The notes under the pieces were generated by a model. It worked only from the letters and a program-made list of their open reading frames with translations. It did not search any database and was not told the DNA's origin. Shown here in pieces: positions 43,626-54,433 of a stretch of 64,000 nt of DNA. Position numbers and translations under genes: made by a program. Source of the DNA: Diplodia intermedia. Taxonomy: Eukaryota; Ascomycota; Dothideomycetes; Botryosphaeriales; Botryosphaeriaceae. The stretch is from assembly GCA_021495925.1 (NCBI GenBank), contig JAKEKT010000076.1:110135-174134 (forward strand), written 5' to 3'. Every line of letters starts with the position of its first letter. Positions within the stretch are counted from its first letter, which is position 1.

Positions 43626-46600
43626 ATGAATTCCCTCCTGCAATATGTCGCCGTCGCGGCAGCAGTGCCGGTTGCTCGTCCGTACAGCGCCCCACGCTCC
43701 CGCACGACACTAACTTCTTGGACCAGATGCTCAATGGCAGAACACTACAACAAGCAGCGTCGCGCATCTGATTCAGACTCCGGCACGCTCCACTCCGGTT
43801 TCGTCCGACACTTCAGGTTTCGATCAGGTGAATGTCTCCGCGGCCGCCACTCCCGGCCCCAGCACCGTGACACGGACAGTGCCCATCAACGCGACTGTCA
43901 CCCTCTCGCTGGCCAACACCTCGATTCCGTGGCTTCCAACCGACGTGCCGGCATCGTCTTTCCTGTCGCTCAGCAGCTGCGATTCAGCGTGGTACAACTA
44001 CAGCCTGTCGGGCGGCAGCAAGTACACCACGTCCGAGCTGAACTGGGTGGCCTGGCAGACGGGCATTCCGCGGGGCAGCAACGACACGCCGGTCATCACG
44101 CTTTGCGATGACATCCCCCGCGGCGGCTTCTTCACCGAATACACGTGGGCAAGCTCGCAAACCATCGACGTCGTCACTTCCACGTCGTACGACTACACGG
44201 GCTCCGCCGTGCCGACGTGCTCGTTCGACTCGCAGGACTGCACCGCGCTCTGGTCGATATGGAGCCGCGAAAAGACCAGCTGGTCGCAGACGCACACGGC
44301 CACCGACGACGGCACCTTCTACAGCGACCCCGACTTCTGGAAGCCCGGCTGCAAGAACCCCAACTCGTGCGACGAGACGTGCTTCCTCTCGGGCACCGAC
44401 GAGGTCGACCTGTACTTCTGGCCCGAGCCGTGGACGCCGGACCTCATCTGCGGGCCCAACGCCACCCGCACCGACCCGTGGGAGCTGCGCCGCCGCCAGC
44501 AGGCCGTGACCGCCACCGTGGGCACCTTCACCATGACCTCGCCGACCGCCTACCTCTACTTCTCCACCATGTACGCCCGCGACGGCGTCGGCAACGCAGC
44601 GCGCACGTGCGGCGAGGACATGACGTCCATCTGGGTGCCGGTGCCGCCCGGCGAGCTGTCCAGCCTGCCCAACAGCCGGTCCTCGCAGCTGGCCAAGTCG
44701 TTCAACTTCGCCCACCTGGCCAAGACGACCGTCGGCGGCGCCGCCATCCCGCTCGTGCCCAGCAGCGCCTACTGGTGGCCCAACTCGTGCCTCGACAACC
44801 CGTACGACCTGGAGAACGCGTGCCCGCCGTCCACCATCCACGACGACTACAAGCCGAACCTGCTGTACCGCACCCAGCTGCAGAACCTGCAGGCCGACTG
44901 GGCCAATTGCTCGCCGCTCAGCCAGTTCTTCGGCACCTACGCCATGCACGACCCGCCCATCGCCCTGACCACCGCCGGCGCCCTCCTGCCCGCCGACCCC
45001 ACGACGTCGTCTACCAAAGCCGCGGACCCGACTACCACCGCGGCCGCCGAGCCGAGCCAAACCGTGTCGGATCCTTTGCCTACGAACACCAGCCCGGCGG
45101 AGACGTCGACGGCGCAGGCTTCGCAGTCTCAACAACAACCCACCAGCGCAGAGCAGCCTTCGCCTACCACCGCTCAGAGCGACCCCGCCACTCAGAGCGA
45201 CCCCGCTACCCAGAGCGATCCCGCTACCCAGAGCGTCCCTGCCGATCCGGCTTCTTCCTCCTCCGGAGATGGCCCTGCAGCAGATCCCGCAACAACAACA
45301 AGTGCTGCTGCTGCCGACCCAGCGGCCTCGGACCCGGCTTCCTCTAACCCCGACGACGGCGACGACAATACCTCGGACCCAGCAGACCCCTCTGACCCTG
45401 GAGACGATGGTTCGAGCAGTCCTCCCGGCAATTCCTCCTCCGATCCTGATGAAAACTCGGACCCTGAGGGTACCGATCCTGCGGATTCTGATCCCGGCAC
45501 GGCCGACCCCGGCAGCTCCGCCGGGGAGGATGCCGATCCCGGCAGCGCTGGTAGCACTGACGAGTCGGGAGATGGTTCCGACGCCGGGGGTTCCGGCGGT
45601 TCCGGCTCGAACGATTCCGACGACGACGACGGCAGTGGGAGTGGAGAGTCTGGTTCCGGGTCTGATTCCGGCTCGTCGTCCGGTGCAGATGGTTCCGGCG
45701 ATACGGGCACTGCGGACGCTGGAGCTTCTTCTGGCGAGGGAGCTTCATCTTCTTCTTCTGACCCAGGCTCGAACACCGGCTCCTCCGCCTCGGGCTCGAC
45801 GTCCAACACCGGCTCTTCGGACTCCGGCTCAGGTTCCAACAACGACGACGACGACGACGTCGACACTCCCCCCACCGTCGTCACCATCGCCGTCCCGCCA
45901 CAGGACACCCCCGCGGCAACACTCACCATCGACGGCACGCCATACACCGCCCTCCCCGGCCAGGACCTCACCATCGGCTCCACCGTCATCAGCGCCGGCC
46001 AAGCCGCTGCTACAGTAGGCGGCAGCGGTGGGAACATTATCGTCAGCGTCGGCACCGCGGGAGTCGTGGTCGTGGACGGCGAGGGCGAGGGGGCCGGCGG
46101 CAGCACGGCGACGGTGCCGTACGGCGGAGAGCTGCCTGGCGCAGGAGGATCATCATCTGCGGCGGCGGCAACAGCAGTCGTGACGGTCGGTGGCCAGACG
46201 TTCACGGCCGGGTCTGGCGGTGGCCTCGTCGTGGGCGGCAGCGGGGCTGCGGCGACGACGTTGACGGTTGGCGGCGCTGCGGCGACGCTGCCGGGCGGCG
46301 GTGGGCAGGTGGTGAGCGTGGCGTCGGATGGCGTCGTGGTCGTGGATGGCGCCGGTGGTAGTACGTCGACGGTGCCGTATGCTTCTTCTGCGTCCGCGGC
46401 AGGTGCAGGTCCCACGAGCGATGGCGTGGTGCTCAGCGTGGGCGGGCCGGCGACCGCCGTCGACGGGCACACCGTCAGTTTGGCGTCCGGCGGTGTTGTT
46501 GTCGTCGATGGCACCTCGCAGACACTCGCCGCTACCGGGACCGCAGGTGCCGCTGCTATCACGGTCGGCGGTCAGACGTTCAGCGTTGCTGCTGGTTCCG

Positions 46601-47208
46601 CCGCGGCGGGCGGTGCTCTGGGTCTCAGCGTGGGCGGCCCGGCCACCACAGTCGACGGACATACAGTCAGCCTGGCTTCCTCTGGTGTTGTTGTTGTCGA
46701 TGGCACTTCGCAGACACTCGCCACCGGGACTGCGGGCGGTGTCATCACGGTTGGCGGCCAGACGATCAGCGTTGCCGGCGCTTCTGCTTCTTCGCAGCCG
46801 TCGTCGTCGTCGTCGGAGGTCGTCCTGACCGTCGGCACCGAGACCGTGACGGCTGTCGGATCTGGAGGCAGTGCCGGCGTCATCGTCATCGGGCAGCAAA
46901 CGCTGACGGTCGGCGGCGCGGCTGTCACGACGGCTGGCGAGGTGCTGAGTGCGGCGTCCGGCGGCGTTGTTGTGAATGGGACTGCGACGGAGAGCTTCGG
47001 CTCGGGGTCCTCGTCCACCAAGACTGGAGGTGGTAGTGGCGCCTCGTCTACCACGGGTCGGGCTGGTGCTTCTACCACGGATGGGGGAACTGCAGCGGCT
47101 ACGGCGACCGCGGGCTCGGATTCGGATCAAGGGTCGAGTGGGAATGCTCTGAAGAGCGGGAAGCTCTTCTTCTATCTGTTTACTGTTGTTGTCCCGCTTT
47201 TCAGATAG
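43626..47208 (+). CDS. Large secreted Ser/Asp/Gly-rich protein with predicted GPI anchor
   Basis: Exon 43626..43677 encodes a signal peptide (MNSLLQYVAVAAAVPVA). It is joined by a 49-nt intron, with a CTAAC branch site before ...ggaccag, to exon 43727..47208. The product is 1177 aa and the mature start would follow VAHA. Residues about 60-440 form a Cys-bearing ectodomain (SLSSCDSAWYNYSLSGG, GCKNPNSCDETCFLSGTDEV). Residues about 460-730 are low-complexity Ser/Asp/Pro, including tandem SDPATQ units at 45171-45240. From about 45880 there are repeats with the pattern GVVVVDG, TVGGQTF and VGGPATTVDGHTVSLAS. The last 25 residues are hydrophobic after SSGNALKSG, a GPI-type signal. It is probably a cell-wall or surface adhesin-like protein (inference). 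The donor site gtccgt is atypical. Confidence 0.8.
45171..45250 (+). repeat. Tandem SDPATQ-coding repeats
   Basis: Four imperfect 18-bp units (AGCGACCCCGCCACTCAG and variants) within the surface-protein gene. They could change copy number between strains. Confidence 0.75.
46420..46770 (+). repeat. Long coding repeats in the surface protein
   Basis: Two copies of about 170-180 bp (about 46435-46600 and 46625-46780) encode near-identical VGGPAT.VDGHTVSLAS.GVVVVDGTSQTLA blocks. Weaker related units occur before and after. This is a recently duplicated repeat inside the gene. Confidence 0.7.
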
Positions 47209-47604
47209 CGGGCGTAATGTCAAGCCTCGGGGCTGGTATGGGGTGTACCACTTATCTAATCGTCACGAATTGAAATGTCTTATACGGGTCCAAGCTGAGC
47301 CCTGTGGGGCTGGAAATCTTTGCCGTCGTAAAATTTGCAGTGTTGCCTTTATGTATACCTCACTAATCATTACATACAGCTAGTGAGCGGAGATTGTGGA
47401 GTCCGTAGTGGGGATGGTGGTCACGACAACTTCAGGGTCTGCGCTGCTACTGCTGACGCCATAGGGATGGTTGGTCGTCGATGCTACCGTGGTTCTATAC
47501 GCTCACATCTCTAGTTTTTTCAAGCCCGTTAGCCGTGGTTCACCAAGCGCAGGGCCAATGTATATAAAGCCCGTTACTTAGCTTTAGGCTTCATCATCGC
47601 AATC
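47209..47604. other. Intergenic region with promoter of F-box paralogue B
   Basis: No gene; contains CCAAT and TATA-like elements. Confidence 0.5.
47561..47568 (+). promoter_or_regulatory. TATA box of F-box paralogue B
   Basis: TATATAAA lies 44 bp before ATG 47605, directly after a CCAAT at 47555-47559. Confidence 0.5.
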
Positions 47605-48768
47605 ATGTCTGACAAGTTACCAGTCCTACATCACTACGTCTTCATTGTTATTGGAGACATAACGGTCTTTCTTTTGATAAAACTCTTTCTCGAACCAAAC
47701 GGTCTTCCGGCAATTCTCTGGTTTCTTATAGAACTCGGAATTGCGGTGGATCTTACTTCTACAATAGCGGTCGCAGTAATGGCCTATCGAGAGTATAAGG
47801 ATGAGGACTGGGCGTTAAGAATTCGGCACCGGCTACGTCGCTTGATGAATCGCACCCCGGAATTCATTCGCAACCACCTACCACGATCGGTCACAAGCCA
47901 AGACACTGGAGCCACATGGAACCGCTTGCCCAATGAGCTGATCCTTATCATCGTCACATACCTTCCGGCCGCCGACGCGTTGTCCTTCCGCGCCACTTGC
48001 CGGAATCTTCTCCGGTTGTACTATCCGCACACGGCCACCGTAGAAGACCGTGTCGACCTTGCCAGCCGCTGTCGACGCGACGAATTTTCCCGAGCATGCC
48101 AGGCGGAGCGTGACGGAGTCCTGGACGGCCTCGCCTGTTCCTACTGCCGCTTGGTACAGCCGATTCGCCACTTCAGCCTTTATCAGCAGTCGTGCTCGCT
48201 CGAGAAACGGCGCTGTCTGGGAGTCACGACAGCCGTCCCGCTTTGCTCCCACCGCGCCTTTCGACACGACCAGCTGGTGGAGCTTAGAAAGCGGACCGAC
48301 AACGTGGAGCGTTGCGAACGGTGCAATGCGATGGCCTCGGTTACTCCATACTCCTCGCACGTCGAATTTAACCACACCTGCTTCCAAATGGAGGTCCCAC
48401 GCTTTCGTGATATTCCGCGGGCGACGTTGGTGGCAGCCATCTCAGCTGTGCGCTGTCAAGCTATATGCGAACATTTGAACCTCAAGAAAGTGGCGCAGCG
48501 CTTCCCGGAATGTTGGCTCTCGGAGTTCCGTAACGCGGCAGAGCCCTGTACCGGCCATCCACACCCCAAGTACTGCACCGGGGCTGTGATATGCGACAAG
48601 ACGGGTTGCCATGCGCGCTACAGGCTTGTACGCGAATCGAAAAAGAGGGGTGACTCAACCGCAGCCATTACGCTGAAAGCTGATCGGTGGCTACATCATA
48701 CGACCAAAACTGGAGCTGTTCATCGTATGTGGATGGATGTTTGTATCGGGGTAGGCTCATCATGTTAA
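47605..48768 (+). CDS. Membrane-anchored F-box protein (paralogue B)
   Basis: A single exon of 387 aa with the same layout as the gene at 24515..25687. Two N-terminal hydrophobic segments come first (VFIVIGDITVFLLIKLFL and ALPAILWFLIELGIAV-like). The F-box follows: RLPNELILIIVTYLPAADAL and FRATCRNLLRLYYPHT. A Cys/His-rich C-terminal part ends it (CSYCRLVQPIRHFSLY, CERCNAMAS, CDKTGCHARYRL). Blocks such as ATLVAAISAV and KTGAVHRMWMDVCI align with paralogue A along the whole length. The copy uses A/T-ending codons freely. It probably acts as a membrane-localised substrate adaptor of an SCF ligase (inference from the F-box). Target unknown. Confidence 0.82.
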   Translation: MSDKLPVLHHYVFIVIGDITVFLLIKLFLEPNGLPAILWFLIELGIAVDLTSTIAVAVMAYREYKDEDWALRIRHRLRRLMNRTPEFIRNHLPRSVTSQDTGATWNRLPNELILIIVTYLPAADALSFRATCRNLLRLYYPHTATVEDRVDLASRCRRDEFSRACQAERDGVLDGLACSYCRLVQPIRHFSLYQQSCSLEKRRCLGVTTAVPLCSHRAFRHDQLVELRKRTDNVERCERCNAMASVTPYSSHVEFNHTCFQMEVPRFRDIPRATLVAAISAVRCQAICEHLNLKKVAQRFPECWLSEFRNAAEPCTGHPHPKYCTGAVICDKTGCHARYRLVRESKKRGDSTAAITLKADRWLHHTTKTGAVHRMWMDVCIGVGSSC

Positions 48769-48981
48769 GAACTTGCAGTTCTGGGTACTTCGGTATTGGT
48801 AAAGGGAGAGCGAGAAATTCGGTCATTGTTCCAACCAAAACATCTTTCTAGAGGTGAATGTTCCCTCTCTTCCGCTTAATACTACATACCGTATCACTCC
48901 GTGCACATGCCTCATACATGCTCTGATGATCTCATGTTCCCAAAGCCTGGATCATGAACTTCACCAAGTCGTGCAGTGAAG

Positions 48982-49132
48982 CACGGCGGGTGACGAAAGA
49001 AATTGTCCGCCCGCATCTGCCTTCCCAAGATATTGATAAGCAGTTGAATACAAGATCCGGATGTAAGTGTGAGCATTTGAATCTAACATTTACATCCAGA
49101 TCTTGTATTCAACTGCCCATGAATGTGATGCG
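48982..49132 (+). mobile_element. Palindromic MITE-like element, copy C
   Basis: Starts CACGGCGGGTGACGAAAGAA then ATTGTCCGCCCGCATCTGCC. Inner arms are CAGTTGAATACAAGATCCGG and its reverse complement near 49105-49120. The right outer end is missing or diverged. Confidence 0.75.
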
Positions 49133-49149
49133 GTAGCTACACCAGCGTC

Positions 49150-49560
49150 GTCCACCACCACCAACACTTTCTCCTCCTCCTCCTCCCTCCACCGACGCCG
49201 CTCCGCCCGCTCCGCCCCGCTCGCCCGCTCCGCCTGGCCCGCCTCCTCCGACCGCCTGCGGTCCCGCCGCCACGCCCCGTCCTCGTCGTCGCCGCCGCCA
49301 GAGCGCACCTGCGCCTGCGTGGCCCGCTGCCAGCGCCCCGCTTGCGCCGTCGCTGGCCGAGTCCGCGCCGCCCGCCCTCTCATCCGCCTCGCCCGCCACC
49401 TCGCCCGCCGCCTCGTCCGCCGCCTCGTCCGCCGTGTCGTCGCCGCCCGCCACTGACCCGCCCGCTCCCGCCGCAGGCCCGCCCGCCGCAGCCCTTCCCG
49501 CCACAGCCCCTCCCGCCACAGCCCCGCCCACCGAGCCCGCCCGCGTCACGGGCCGCCAGG
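49150..49560. repeat. C-rich low-complexity block 2
   Basis: About 400 bp of CCGCCC/GCCTCG/CTCCTC units with short internal repeats (cctcgtccgccgcctcgtccgcc; ttcccgccacagcccc twice). All three plus frames and the minus strand are open, a composition effect. No domain. Confidence 0.5.
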
Positions 49561-51027
49561 GCAGCGACGAGAGCACCGCAAGCGGCAGCAGCTTGCCAGG
49601 CGCCGGCCGTGGTCGTGGCAGCGGCGGCGGCAGCAGCAGCAGCGAGAAGAAGTCTGATGTTGGGGGGTGGGAAGGGTGGAAAGGGTCGCGGCGACGCCGC
49701 GAAGCTGGAACGTAAGTTATCAAAATCATGATCGGGAAGTAAGGGACTTTTTACTAACTTATTTATAGGACTTAAGTTTTAGTAGCGTCATTTTCGTTTT
49801 CGTTTCTGTCTTTTTTATTGTTTGGCTTAGGGTTTGAATTTTTTTGCTTAGTAAGATAGTAGGTAGATAGTTGTTTACGGAACGTGTAATGCCTGACCTT
49901 AGGCGAATGGGGATGTTTTCACTGCTTAATAGTAGACGTCCATTTGTTTGCAAGTGTCGGCTGATTGTTGAGGTGTTGGAAAGGAAGTTGATCTAGGGGA
50001 GAGGAAGTTTGACGTTGACGAGGCGAGCAACAACATGGAACAAGCCAACAGCACATGTATAGGAATGACCGTTCCACTCGGGACCGACAAGTCCAAATCC
50101 AGCGTCTGCCGGCGAACAGGCTGCAATGAGCATGCTAGTAGAGATGGTGCCGTCGCTAATTGACAGATTCGGCTAGCAGAGCCATCTGGCGTAACGCCAA
50201 CCGGCAAGTCGATCGGCCGTTCAAGCGCTGCTCAGTATACGACATGGTGCCAATACTTCAGCAACCACCGGGATGCTGTCATGGATGACGAAACCATGGA
50301 CGGCCGGGGCATGCTGATGGAGGGCCCTCGCCCAGACGACGACTTGCAACCATCGCTCCGCTGCACTCGTCGAATCGCCCGCCCGCCCGCCTCTTGCGGC
50401 CAGCGCAGAGAAATTGCGACAGCGAACATTTCCAAAAGTGACAGCCATGGGGCCCTCAGCTAACCACGACCACAGTACATGCAGGCGAGGCTACCTGCGC
50501 GGCAGCGATCGCCTATGGATCGCCCGTGGACGCTGGTGCCAGCGCGTCGGGCGGAGGAGATCGCTGGGTGGGCCGCGCGCGCGTACCTTCCGCCGGCAGC
50601 ACCCCCCGCCGCATCATCGCTCGCGCGCCCGCCATGCGCCGCCTTAATATGTGGCCTGTCCACCTATCGACCGCTCAAGCGCCCGCCATCGCATGCTGCG
50701 TCGCCACCTTCACGCAATCCCTCCTCGCCGTGCCGCCTGACCTGAACGGCCTGCCCGCCCCGGCCCTCGGTTGACCGCTCCACGCTCACCTACGACCTGG
50801 TCTTCATGCACATGGCCAACTGCCACCCCACGCCACCGCAACGGCTCGAGCGTCATGTTGGCCCCGCTGTAACTCGGCTTCTCTACTGCTCTCACATCGT
50901 CCTGCCTCGAATACAGCATGGGTTTTGCTCGGTCCGCTCTAATGGTCATTGGTGGAGGCCGGATGCGAGGCTGTGCCAGTTCGGGGTGAGCTGCAAAGCG
51001 CCCGCCGATTCTTCCGATGCTGCGATC

Positions 51028-51185
51028 CGCGCGGGTGACAAAAGAAACTGCCCACCCACCCGCATCTGCCTTACACAGATGCTGCATCATATTTGTAGGG
51101 AGTTGAATACAAGATCCGGACGTAAATGTACGTTTTAGATGCTCGCACTTACGTCCAGATCTTGTATTCAACTACTCATCCTATG
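51028..51185 (+). mobile_element. Palindromic MITE-like element, copy D
   Basis: Starts GCGCGGGTGACAAAAGAAAC then TGCCCACCCACCCGCATCTG. The inner arm GAGTTGAATACAAGATCCGG is mirrored by ACTTACGTCCAGATCTTGTA then TTCAACTACT. Right outer end missing or diverged. Confidence 0.75.
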
Positions 51186-51836
51186 TCCAATTTCTCTCTG
51201 AGGCACGCATGGCACGGAGCTGGTGGTGACACTCGAAAATATGTACATCAATGCCACGCAGGGGCGCTGGCGGATGGACCGAGGTGGTGTGGCTGGAGGA
51301 ATTAAATCGTTTTGAGCGGTGGATAGGGAAGATCTGGAGCAGTGGTATAGTATTCCCGTTGGTCCGGGGAGGTAGTGGTGAATCCGACGATGGAAAGATG
51401 CACTCTGGCCGATTTGTATGTGAAGGAAAAGAGCCACCGAGAAATTTAACAGTCAGAGCCGTGGTGGCTGGCGTCGATAGATGTAGTGTGGTTAATTCCG
51501 TGGCTGATGAGGGGCAGCTCAGCTCGTCTGGCATGATGGACGAATTTAGCAATGCAGCGGCGCCTCCAATGAGAGTGCCAGCCGAACGCCTCGCTCCATA
51601 CCCCGATGTCTTACACTCTCAAGATAATTAACGGAATATGCCACCTACGCCCTGTACTACTCAACCGCCATGCGGCTACGCGAGGCTCGTCTTTTGCAAC
51701 CTGCCAAGAAGACTATTTTTGAATGACGTGTCCACTGTCCAGCCTTGAACATGACGCACGAGAATAAGAAGATTACCTGCCTCCATAGCATTCAGGCTCC
51801 AACTCCCTCTTCCTTCAAAAAGCTTTAACAAATACG

Positions 51837-53311
51837 ATGAACGAAGTCCAGCTTGAGAATTACAGCACTCTCGAAGTCAATCGAGCTCACGACTTTCCTG
51901 TACCAGTCGCAAATAACACCGCACCAGAAGTAGTCAATGTAGGTGGAAAAGAGGTTGCGTCGGAACCTCGGATTGGACACTCTCAAAGCAAACTCACTTC
52001 TCGAGGACGCAGAAGATATACTTGGATCTGTGCCATACTGGCATCCCTTGTCCTGATCGGAATTGCGGTCGGAGTTGGCGTCGGCGTGACCAGACACCCG
52101 AGCCAAGGTCGCACCGAAGCACCTGAGCCAGCCGCATATCAGCGTGGCGTGTCTTCAGCCTCACGGCTTTCAGCCGCTAATTATACCGATCCACAGGGTG
52201 TGCATCACTCGCAGGTGTACTACCAGGATAACTCCCTGGACATATGGATGGCGGACTGGAACAGTTCTTCCCGCAGCTGGACGAACACCCCTGTCCTGGC
52301 CAAGGACAACACCAGCGTTATCCAACCCAAGAACGGCACCCCCATAGCCGCCTACAATTGGTGGCTGATAAACAAAACCGAGGTAGGGCATTGCTTCACG
52401 CTTGCACAAAAACGAGTTAACACGGTGCAACCAGGCGGACCAGAAGCCCGAGTCTCGCTGCATTTTCATCGACAATGGCAACATCATCCGGGCCTTGGGG
52501 ACCCTCGACCGAGCCACCTCCCAGTGGCGCACGCTTGGACTTCTGGACGAAGTACTAGCAACCAGTGAGCATTCCAGCCTTGTCGGATACACTCCCCAGT
52601 GTGACAACAGCACCTGCGACGCGTCCAACTTCCTGGCTTTTGAATCGTCAAAAGGCAATCTGTGGATGCAATACCCGCTCGGCGGAGGTAATGCAGGCAA
52701 GTTCCTTCCGGGTGGCGTCAAGGCTGATGCAGGCACCGCCATGGCCGTCGTACCCATTTTGGGCAGATCCAACATCACTGAAGCGCGTGTGCCTCGTGTG
52801 CTCATGTATCTCGTCCATGAAAAAACTCTGGTGGAGTTGACCGGAGCCAGACGCAGTGCTTGGTCGAGCACAGGCCCAGACCATGCTTGGTTGAGCACAG
52901 GCCCAGGATGTGAGTTTTCAACAGGCTGCATTGAGTGAGTGTTTCGCGAACTCGTTGCTGACTGCTTTGCTGTTTACCGGCTTAGTGAATGACAAGGAAT
53001 ACGTGGACAAGGGAGCTCAAATTGCAGCAATGTCTCGGTTCGCAGACGGAGTTCTCAGTATTCAGGTCCTGTCGACTCGATTGGGCGGCGGTGTGAGCCT
53101 GGCCTACTATGACGAGGTCCAAGCGGACTGGTTTGTGACGGACATGGTTGACGGTATGGAAAAAGTTCTGCCGCTCTCACCGATAGCTGCCACACAGTCG
53201 GGGCATGTCTACGCTCTTGAAGACGGGCCACGAATAGTCGAGTGGAAGCTAGTTCCTGGGAAGCGTCCACCGGCGTTCGAATTTGTTGCCACTGTGGACA
53301 CGCAGTCTTGA
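51837..53311 (+). CDS. Type II membrane protein with fungal fucose-lectin-like (AAL-type) domain
   Basis: Three exons: 51837..52382, 52435..52909 and 52986..53311, with 52- and 76-nt introns, for 448 aa. The first 60 residues are polar. A single helix follows (TWICAILASLVLIGIAVGVG, about 63-86), then a luminal or external domain with several N-glycosylation sites. That domain has the repeated strand pattern of the fungal fucose-specific lectin family: YYQDNSLDIWMADWNSSSRS, IAAYNWWLI, RCIFIDNGNIIRAL, NLWMQYPLGG and WFVTDMVDGME. No signal peptide is present, so the helix serves as anchor. Some members of the fold bind fucosylated glycans; whether this one binds sugar is not known. A short imperfect repeat (TGPDHAWLSTGPG) precedes the last intron. 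Confidence 0.8.
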
Positions 53312-53390
53312 GTCTTCGGAATTACCATTATCTGGGAACTGAACTTGAGCCCGAGCGGAAAATAGAGTACAACAATCAAACATTCAAATG

Positions 53391-54433
53391 CTAAACGCTT
53401 TCCGGCTTCCTCGCATAGCACACGTACATATCATGATACGCATGGATCTTCGGATCCCTCACATCCTTCTTGATCTGCGCGATCCACACCTGCGCCTCGT
53501 CAAACGTATAGCCCAGCACTCTCGTCAGCATCGCCAGCGTCCAGTTCTCGACGCCTTCCAGCAGATGCAGCCGGCTCCACTGCCCCAGCTCCTTCAGCAC
53601 CGGATCGCTCGGCCACGGGCCCGTCGGCCACTTGTACTCGACCTGCGTCACGCCCTCCCACTCTCCCTCCTTCAACCAGTCCTTCATCCGATATATCACA
53701 TCGCCCGGCTTCCCAATCTTCTCGCACACATCGGCGCCCAAGCCGTCCAGCTGCGCCAGCGCCGAGTCCTCCGGCAGCGACCCGTCCGGGCTGTGGAACT
53801 TGCGGCCCATCTCGACGTGCTCGATGTAGCCGCCCGGCCTGAGGCAGCGGAAGGCCTCGCGGTAGAAGCGGGGCCAGTCGGAGATGCAGCCGAACAGCGA
53901 GCGCACGTGGACGAAGTCGAAGCTCCCGTCGCGCCACGTCCACGGCACGTCGTTGGCGTCGTCGATCTCGAAGCGGCAGTTTTGCGGCACCCAGCCGGGC
54001 TGCGTGGGCGAGAGGTCGGTGCCGACGACGTCGGCTTCGGGGTGGGCGTCGGCGAAGTCGCTGTCATTTTTTCTTGGGTGTCAGCCCTGCCTTCTCTCGT
54101 TCATCCAGGAGAGGGTAAAGCGTACATGGCCCATATCCCTGTCCCGCAGCCGACGTCCAGCACTTTGCCGATCTTCTCGGGTAGCGGCGCCAGAGCCAAC
54201 TTGCCGCCTTGCGTCTTCAGCCATAGGTTGTGCGCAATGTCCAGGTGGTCTTGCGCCTTCTCATCGTTTGGCCCCCAGTACTCTCCGTCGCGATAGGCGT
54301 GGTACCGCCGCCCGTTCTCGAAGCGGTAGCGGTAGATGCTCGAGTGCACGCTGGTCGTCTCGCTGTCGACGTCGCTGTCCTCGATGCCGCTGTCGTTGGC
54401 GCGGTCGTCTACTGCGAGCTGGTCGTCGGCCAT
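53391..54433 (-). CDS. SAM-dependent methyltransferase, LaeA-like
   Basis: Two exons, 54126..54433 and 53391..54060, with a 65-nt intron, for 325 aa. The N-terminus has an acidic disordered stretch, then SSIYRYRFENGRRYHAYRDG and EYWGPNDEKAQDHLDIAHN. This entry is seen in a very large fungal methyltransferase family. Motif I is VLDVGCGTGIWAID (spanning the splice), then VVGTDLSPTQPGWVP and later FDFVHVRSLFGCISDWP and LRPGGYIEHVE. These give the class I Rossmann fold. LaeA-like proteins include the global regulator of secondary metabolism, but most family members are uncharacterised. There is no evidence that this one is LaeA itself. No biosynthetic cluster adjoins it. Confidence 0.9.

Larger units (their letters stand above)
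48769..51836. other. 3-kb gene-empty accessory region
   Basis: Contains two palindromic elements (48982..49132 and 51028..51185) about 2 kb apart and a C-rich block at 49150-49560. A few short open frames (for example 51251-51631) show no domain. No gene is supported. Confidence 0.5.

Noticed and set aside
45171..45250. Regular short repeats that could suggest a CRISPR-like array
   Set aside because: They encode SDPATQ in frame inside a eukaryotic gene, with no spacers.
45192..47223. Long minus-strand frames opposite the surface-protein gene
   Set aside because: Repetitive GC-rich sequence opens several frames; only the plus frame has a signal peptide and GPI-type end.
49109..49729. A 206-codon Gly/Ala-rich minus-strand frame
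   Set aside because: It lies in the C-rich low-complexity block where all frames are open.
51251..51631. A 126-codon frame next to palindromic element D
   Set aside because: No recognisable domain and no regulatory context; could be a relic, but nothing supports a call.
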